64,000 nucleotides of DNA from Rhodobiaceae bacterium. GTDB taxonomy: Bacteria; Pseudomonadota; Alphaproteobacteria; Rhizobiales; TMED25. The stretch is taken from NCBI GenBank assembly GCA_002704755.1, contig PAHC01000018.1, positions 37,237 to 101,236 of the forward strand, given 5' to 3'. The position numbers were made by a program, and so were the translations under genes. The stretch's first letter is position 1; every line of letters starts with the position of its first letter. This document shows, in pieces, positions 59,059 to 64,000 of this stretch. Below the pieces are notes generated by a model. It did not search any database. It saw only the letters and a list, made by a program, of their open reading frames with translations, and had not been told where the DNA came from.

Positions 59059-61551
59059 TTATTTTTTTTTATCCTTAGAATTAATAATCTGAATTGCATT
59101 ATCTAACGTGATATCCTCTATTGAATAATCTTTTCCAATAGAATAATTTTTTCTATTATATTTGATATAAGGTCCATATCGTCCACTAGTTAATATAATA
59201 TCACTTTCCGTAGTGGGATATTTACCTAAAATTGTATTTGAAGCATTTGGTGAACTTTTCTTAGCCTGTTCATTTATTAATGATACGGCTCTGTTTAGTC
59301 CAATAGTGGCTATTTCATCAAGTTCAATTTTATTAACATATGTATTCATATGTTTTAAATAAGGCCCATACCTTCCTATGGCACCTACAATTTCTTCTTT
59401 AGTATCAGGATGATTCCCAATTAGTCTGGGCAGAGATATTAATTGAATAGCAGTTTTTTCATCTAAATTATCTATATTGATGTTTTTAGGTATTGATGTT
59501 CTTTTGGGTTTGCCATCAATTTCTATATTTTCAAGTTCAAGATATGGACCGTATCTTCCACTCTGCAAGATGATGTTTTCTTTTGTTTGGGGATCAATTG
59601 CAATTATTTCTTTCTGGATGGATTTCGTACTTTTAGCTGATAGATCTCTCTGGAATTTGCACTCAGGGTAATTTGAACAACCAACGAATGAACCGTCTTT
59701 GAATGATAGAAGAGTTAAAGTTCCATCACTGCACTCAGGGCACAATCTTGGATTTTCTAGATCTTGATCAAAGATGTATGGGGCCAAAGTCTCATTTATG
59801 ACATTTATAATTTCTTTTCTTTCAATATCAGTGATCTTTTGGGTGGACTCATCAAGGTTTTTCCAAAACTCCTCTAAAAGAGATAGTCGAGTGAAGTCAC
59901 CGTTTGATATTTTGTCTAACTTGTTCTCTAAATCTGCGGTGAAATCATATTGGACATATTCTGGGTAATAATTTTCAAGAAATGCTGTTACCAACCTGCC
60001 ATTACTCGTAGGAGATATTCTTCTTTGATCTAACTGAGTATAATTTCTTTCAGATAGCTTACTTAAGATACTTGCATACGTTGAAGGTCTTCCAATTCCT
60101 AGTTCCTCTAGGGTTTTGATGAGTGATGCTGCATTATATCTCGGAGGTGGCTCAGTAGCATGGGCTGTTTGGGATACTTTATTACAGAGAATTATATCAT
60201 CTTTATTTACAGTGATACTGGTTTCTAATTCAGGTAATACATCATCAGTATCTATCTCACTTTTTTGATCATCATATATCACTTGAAAACCTGGAAAAGT
60301 TTTGACTTGGAAGTTTGCTCTAAATATATTTTCGATATTATTACTATCTTTAGTAATTAACGATATTGCAGTCCTCTCAAAAATAGCACTTTTCATTTGA
60401 CTTGCGATTGTCCTTTTCCAGATCAATTCATATAGTTTAAATTGTTCATCAGATAAATAGGGTTTCAGCTTTCCAGGATCATTACTAAAAGATGTCGGTC
60501 TTATTGCTTCATGGGACTCTTGCGCATTTTTAGACTTTGTTTTATATAAAATTTTTGTGTTTGGAAGTTGATTGACTCCGTAGTCATTTTTTATTTTATC
60601 TCTAATATTATCAATAATATTATCTTCAATCTGGACACCATCAGTCCTCATGTATGTTATCAGACCACCTTCAATATGTGGGTTATCAATCCCTTCGTAT
60701 AACCTTTGTGCTATTTGCATTGTTCGTGTAGGATCAAATCTTAGCCTTTTTGACGCTTCTTGCTGTAATGTTGATGTGGTAAATGGGGGGTAAGGTTTTT
60801 TTTCAGAATTAGATTTGTTTATATCACTAATTTTATATTCGCAAGTTAGTAGGCTTTCATTAATGTTACTGGCTTCTTTTTCTGATGAGATATCGAATTT
60901 TTCTAACTTCTTACCATTTCGACTATGTAAATATGCTGTAAATTCCTGATTGTCTATTGTTCTAAAATCACCATTTATTGTCCAATATCTTCGACTTTTA
61001 AATGTTTCAATATCTGATTCTCTTTGACATATTATTTTTAATGCAACTGATTGGACACGTCCTGCTGATTTTGCACCAGGTAATTTTTTCCAAAGAATAG
61101 GTGAGATTGTAAATCCTATCAGGTAATCAAGAGACAGTCGCGCCTTGTATGCTTCTACCAAATCTATATCAATACTACGAGGTTCTTTAATTGCGGTTAG
61201 AACTGTTTCCTTAGTTACGGCGTTAAAGACAACTCTTTCAAAATTTTTTTTGTCTTTGTTATTAAATAATTCATATAGATGCCATGAAATTGCTTCCCCC
61301 TCTCTATCAGGGTCTGTGGCTAATATAATCTTATCTGCTCTTGTTACTTCTTTTTTTATTTCATTTATAGTTTTAGACCTAGCTGAATTGGTTTTCCAAA
61401 TCATTTCAAAGTTGTTATGAGTTTGAATAGACCCTGATTTAGCTGGGAGGTCTCTTACATGCCCCATAGATGCTAGAACTTTGTAGTTGGAGCCTAAATA
61501 TTTATTAATTGTTTTGGCTTTGGCTGGGGACTCTACTATTACTAATATCAT
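59059..61551 (-). CDS. topA: DNA topoisomerase I
   Basis: The 830-residue type IA enzyme relaxes negative supercoils. The Toprim domain begins VIVESPAKAKTI and contains DPDREGEAISWHL; the active-site Tyr is in GLITYMRTDG. One four-Cys zinc finger (CPECSDGTLTLL, CSNYPECKF) is followed by three GRYGPYL/I C-terminal repeats. The start overlaps the plsY stop by 4 bases, so the pair is coupled. dprA, often placed between plsY and topA in alphaproteobacteria, is absent. Confidence 0.97.
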   Translation of the reverse strand: MILVIVESPAKAKTINKYLGSNYKVLASMGHVRDLPAKSGSIQTHNNFEMIWKTNSARSKTINEIKKEVTRADKIILATDPDREGEAISWHLYELFNNKDKKNFERVVFNAVTKETVLTAIKEPRSIDIDLVEAYKARLSLDYLIGFTISPILWKKLPGAKSAGRVQSVALKIICQRESDIETFKSRRYWTINGDFRTIDNQEFTAYLHSRNGKKLEKFDISSEKEASNINESLLTCEYKISDINKSNSEKKPYPPFTTSTLQQEASKRLRFDPTRTMQIAQRLYEGIDNPHIEGGLITYMRTDGVQIEDNIIDNIRDKIKNDYGVNQLPNTKILYKTKSKNAQESHEAIRPTSFSNDPGKLKPYLSDEQFKLYELIWKRTIASQMKSAIFERTAISLITKDSNNIENIFRANFQVKTFPGFQVIYDDQKSEIDTDDVLPELETSITVNKDDIILCNKVSQTAHATEPPPRYNAASLIKTLEELGIGRPSTYASILSKLSERNYTQLDQRRISPTSNGRLVTAFLENYYPEYVQYDFTADLENKLDKISNGDFTRLSLLEEFWKNLDESTQKITDIERKEIINVINETLAPYIFDQDLENPRLCPECSDGTLTLLSFKDGSFVGCSNYPECKFQRDLSAKSTKSIQKEIIAIDPQTKENIILQSGRYGPYLELENIEIDGKPKRTSIPKNINIDNLDEKTAIQLISLPRLIGNHPDTKEEIVGAIGRYGPYLKHMNTYVNKIELDEIATIGLNRAVSLINEQAKKSSPNASNTILGKYPTTESDIILTSGRYGPYIKYNRKNYSIGKDYSIEDITLDNAIQIINSKDKKK

Positions 61552-62186
61552 TTGTCTTTAAATCTGGACTCTTTGCCTTCAACTAATCTTTTTATGTTTT
61601 CCATATGCCTATATATCAAAATTGAAGTCATGAAAAGTATAATCGTTAGATTTAAATTAAAAAGGCCTGCTTCATGTATTCGTGAATACATAATTAGATT
61701 TTCATTATTTGGTATTATTTGGAAGGAGAAATAAATTGCTGGTGTACATATCACGCTGCATATTGCTGATAATGAAGAGTATCTATAGATAAGGAAAATC
61801 ATTAACCAAATAAAGGTAAATAGAATTGCAATGAGAGGGCTTGTTGCGATAAGAATTCCAATATAAGTTGCAATACCTTTCCCGCCTTTGAAATTTAGCC
61901 AAACGGGGAAAATATGTCCAATTAATGCAAATAATCCAACAAGGAGGGGGTAATCCAACCCAAGCTTATTACATAACAATATTGGAATTAATCCTTTTGA
62001 GGCGTCAAGAATAAGTGTCAAGAAGGCTACTTTTTTATTTCCCAATCTTAATACATTAGTGGCTCCTATGTTCTTTGAGCCGTACTTCGTAATATCAATC
62101 AGTAAGATTTTTTTGGAAATTATCAATCCAAAAGGGATGCTTCCAAGTAGGTATGCAAAACAAGCAAGTAATATATATAAATACAT
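61548..62186 (-). CDS. plsY: Acyl-phosphate glycerol-3-phosphate acyltransferase
   Basis: PlsY catalyses the first acylation in phospholipid synthesis, using acyl-phosphate. The 212-residue membrane protein has several hydrophobic segments and the family motifs LGSIPFGLIISK, GSKNIGATNVLRLG and FPVWLNFKGGKGIAT. It lies between the dihydroorotase-like gene (21 bases upstream) and topA on the minus strand. Confidence 0.95.
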   Translation of the reverse strand: MYLYILLACFAYLLGSIPFGLIISKKILLIDITKYGSKNIGATNVLRLGNKKVAFLTLILDASKGLIPILLCNKLGLDYPLLVGLFALIGHIFPVWLNFKGGKGIATYIGILIATSPLIAILFTFIWLMIFLIYRYSSLSAICSVICTPAIYFSFQIIPNNENLIMYSRIHEAGLFNLNLTIILFMTSILIYRHMENIKRLVEGKESRFKDK

Positions 62187-62207
62187 GGAAATAAGCGTTA
62201 ATCAAAA

Positions 62208-63503
62208 TTAATTTATTGTACTATAAATGATATTCCCACCTACCATCGTTAGCAATACTTTTCCTTGCATTTTTTGATTCTCAAATGTGGTGTTTTTGCA
62301 TTTTGTTCTTAATTTATCTGCATCAAGTACCCATGGGGTATCTTTATCGAACACAATAAGATCTGCTTTTTTACCAACTTCAAGACTTCCAATATTATTT
62401 AAGTTAAGAATTTTCGCTGGATTATAGGTCAATTTTTTTATTAATTTTGACAATGAAATATGCCCTTCATGATAAAGTGATAAGGAAGCCGATAGTAGTG
62501 TCTCGATGCCTACAGCACCATATTCCGCTTCTTCGAATGGCAGACGTTTAGACTCTGTACCTTGAGGGTCATGGTTGGATGTAATTATATCAACTATGTC
62601 ATTAGATATGTTTTCAAGTAAAAATGATCTATCTGCTTCGGAACGAAGAGGGGGACGAACTTTAAAAAACGTTCTATATGTACCAATATCATTCTCATTA
62701 AGTTTGAGGTTATTTATCGATATTCCACAAGTGACTGAGCTTAATTGATCTTTATATCTTTTTATAATCTCGTATGACTCCTTAGTAGAGATGCATATTG
62801 AATGGTATCTATTGGAGGCATACTTTGCGATCATCAGTTCTCGTTCCAGAGAAATCGCCTCTGAAATCTTTGGTACACCTGGTAAGCCAAGCCGCATAGA
62901 TAATTCACTCTCGTTTACCACGCCGTATTTATCAAGGTCTGAGTTGCTGTGTTGAAGGATTATCGCATCGTAATTTGAGGCGTATGTGAAGGCATTTTTT
63001 ATTACATTTGTATTGTTATTAAAATTATATACATCGGAAAAACCAACAGCTCCAGCTTCGATAAGAGAACCCATTTCAGTCATGGTTTCGCCGCAATGTT
63101 TTTTGGTTAATGCTGCAATTGGATAGATGTTAATTTCAGATTTATCAATAGATTTCCTTTTTATGTATTCAACTAATTCTGGTTCATCAACAATGGGGTT
63201 TGTGTCAGGGCGACACGCTATTGATGTAACCCCTGATGCTTTTGCTGCATTGCTGATATCCTCAATAGTTTCAATATGTTCATATCCAGGTTCTCCAACA
63301 AAAACCCACATATCAACTAAACCTGGTGATAGTGCATTATTCTTGCAATCTATAGTATCACAATTGGATATGGAATAATTTGGATCTGGTGTGTTAAAGA
63401 TCTCACAAATAATTCCATCCTTGATAAGGATTGCTCCAACAAATTCTTTCTCATTTTTTGGATCAATTAATAGAGCATTTTTAAATAATATAGAGTTATT
63501 CAT
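62208..63503 (-). CDS. Inactive dihydroorotase-like protein (PyrC', ATCase partner)
   Basis: The 431-residue protein aligns by pattern with class I dihydroorotase, but its metal site is gone. The usual DxHxH after PGL is DMWVF (GLVDMWVFVGEPG), the PHHL region reads INNLKL, the ShVST histidine is lost (ICISTKE), and the TDHAP loop is SNHDPQG. In Pseudomonas and others a dead PyrC' assembles with PyrB into an active ATCase complex, and here the gene starts 3 bases after pyrB. A structural role in ATCase is therefore likely. A working dihydroorotase must lie elsewhere. Confidence 0.85.
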   Translation of the reverse strand: MNNSILFKNALLIDPKNEKEFVGAILIKDGIICEIFNTPDPNYSISNCDTIDCKNNALSPGLVDMWVFVGEPGYEHIETIEDISNAAKASGVTSIACRPDTNPIVDEPELVEYIKRKSIDKSEINIYPIAALTKKHCGETMTEMGSLIEAGAVGFSDVYNFNNNTNVIKNAFTYASNYDAIILQHSNSDLDKYGVVNESELSMRLGLPGVPKISEAISLERELMIAKYASNRYHSICISTKESYEIIKRYKDQLSSVTCGISINNLKLNENDIGTYRTFFKVRPPLRSEADRSFLLENISNDIVDIITSNHDPQGTESKRLPFEEAEYGAVGIETLLSASLSLYHEGHISLSKLIKKLTYNPAKILNLNNIGSLEVGKKADLIVFDKDTPWVLDADKLRTKCKNTTFENQKMQGKVLLTMVGGNIIYSTIN

Positions 63504-63506
63504 TTT

Positions 63507-64000
63507 TTATCTCATTGATAATATCTCAAGTATTGCCATCCTCGCCGCAACTCCCATCTCAACTTGGTCTTTGATTACACTTTGTACATTATCTGCAACT
63601 GCCGTGTCTATCTCTACACCTCTATTCATAGGACCAGGATGCATGACTATTGCATCACTTTTTGCAATTGATAATTTTTCTTCATCCAATCCATAATACC
63701 TGAAGTATTCCCTCGCTGAAGGGATATAAGAACTCAACATTCTCTCATTTTGCAGTCTAAGCATCATAATAACATCTACATTTTTTATACCCTCACGCAT
63801 ATCGTTATATACGTTAACTTTAAACTTATCTATATTCATTGGTAAAAGGGTTGTTGGTGCTACTAAATTGATATTGGCACCAAGTAGTGATAGCATTAGT
63901 ATATTTGATCTGGCAACTCTACTGTGTAAAATATCACCGCAAATTGCAATCTTTAATCCTTCAATTCTTTTTTTATGATGTAGTATGGTGAGTGTATCTA
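63507..64000 (-). CDS. pyrB: Aspartate carbamoyltransferase catalytic subunit, C-terminal part
   Basis: The frame runs off the right edge and gives the last 164 residues. DTLTILHH followed by IAICGDILHSRVARSN is the carbamoyl-aspartate-binding domain start, and later YYGLDEEKLSIAK, VMHPGPMNRGVEIDT and DNVQSVIKDQVEMGVAARMA are typical ATCase. PyrB condenses carbamoyl phosphate and aspartate in pyrimidine synthesis. The start and the carbamoyl-phosphate domain are outside the window. It leads the minus-strand pyrB-pyrC'-plsY-topA unit. Confidence 0.95.
   Translation of the reverse strand, partial: DTLTILHHKKRIEGLKIAICGDILHSRVARSNILMLSLLGANINLVAPTTLLPMNIDKFKVNVYNDMREGIKNVDVIMMLRLQNERMLSSYIPSAREYFRYYGLDEEKLSIAKSDAIVMHPGPMNRGVEIDTAVADNVQSVIKDQVEMGVAARMAILEILSMR

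Noticed and set aside
62208..63503. Active dihydroorotase or allantoinase
   Set aside because: Every histidine and aspartate expected for metal binding in both families is replaced, so a catalytic call is not supported.
1..64000. Mobile elements, CRISPR arrays, prophage or horizontally acquired island
   Set aside because: No transposase, integrase, repeat-spacer pattern or terminal repeats were seen, and the accessory genes share the codon and base character of the housekeeping genes.

Overview
The window is AT-rich and densely coded. It looks like part of the chromosome of a small-genome, low-GC alphaproteobacterium, probably marine and free-living. The evidence is an ATP12-type F1-ATPase assembly chaperone, a DivK-like single-domain response regulator, a zinc-free rpmG/rpsN pair, a pyrB-pyrC'-plsY-topA block, short intergenic gaps and strong A/T codon bias. 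The species cannot be named from sequence alone. No insertion sequence, prophage, integrase or CRISPR array was seen.

Region 1 (1-15.6 kb) is an accessory catabolic and transport region with several divergent or convergent units. It holds the end of a Gfo/Idh-type dehydrogenase, a cysteine-dioxygenase-like cupin, an FMN 2-hydroxyacid dehydrogenase, a minus-strand set (quinone-reductase-like MDR, 3-hydroxyisobutyrate-dehydrogenase-like, DapA-like lyase), an alpha/beta hydrolase, an M24 peptidase and a ThDP enzyme. These are followed by a class III CoA-transferase with a CitE-like lyase, a nitrate/sulfonate/taurine-type ABC importer with two different permeases and no binding protein, a carboxymuconolactone-decarboxylase-family protein and an aldo/keto reductase. 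The likely theme is uptake and breakdown of small organic acids; the substrate is unknown. A 19-bp near-perfect palindrome and an 11-bp motif shared between two divergent promoters suggest local regulation.

Region 2 (15.6-19.5 kb) has infA, an EamA transporter, a GlcD-type flavoprotein, tRNA-Thr, an RlmB-like methyltransferase, and tRNA-Tyr and tRNA-Gly.

Region 3 (19.6-49.3 kb) is one almost continuous plus-strand transcription/translation supercluster: tuf, tRNA-Trp, secE, nusG, rplKAJL, rpoBC, rpsLG, fusA, the S10 and spc operons, secY, adk, rpsMK, rpoA, rplQ. tuf sits only in the tufB-like position beside the tRNAs and is absent from the usual place after fusA. A structured leader resembling an L10 autoregulatory element precedes rplJ.

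Region 4 (49.3-64 kb) is housekeeping: crcB, an RluC-type pseudouridine synthase, ATP12, lipB, tRNA-Leu, a membrane J-protein, a D,D-carboxypeptidase, clpS-clpA, HIT, a FemAB/GNAT-like protein, RidA, a DivK-like regulator, rpmG, topA, plsY, an apparently catalytically dead dihydroorotase and the end of pyrB. Between the response regulator and rpmG lies an unannotated, GC-rich, strongly structured candidate small RNA with an anti-Shine-Dalgarno apical loop. This RNA and the degenerate dihydroorotase are the most interesting items in the window.
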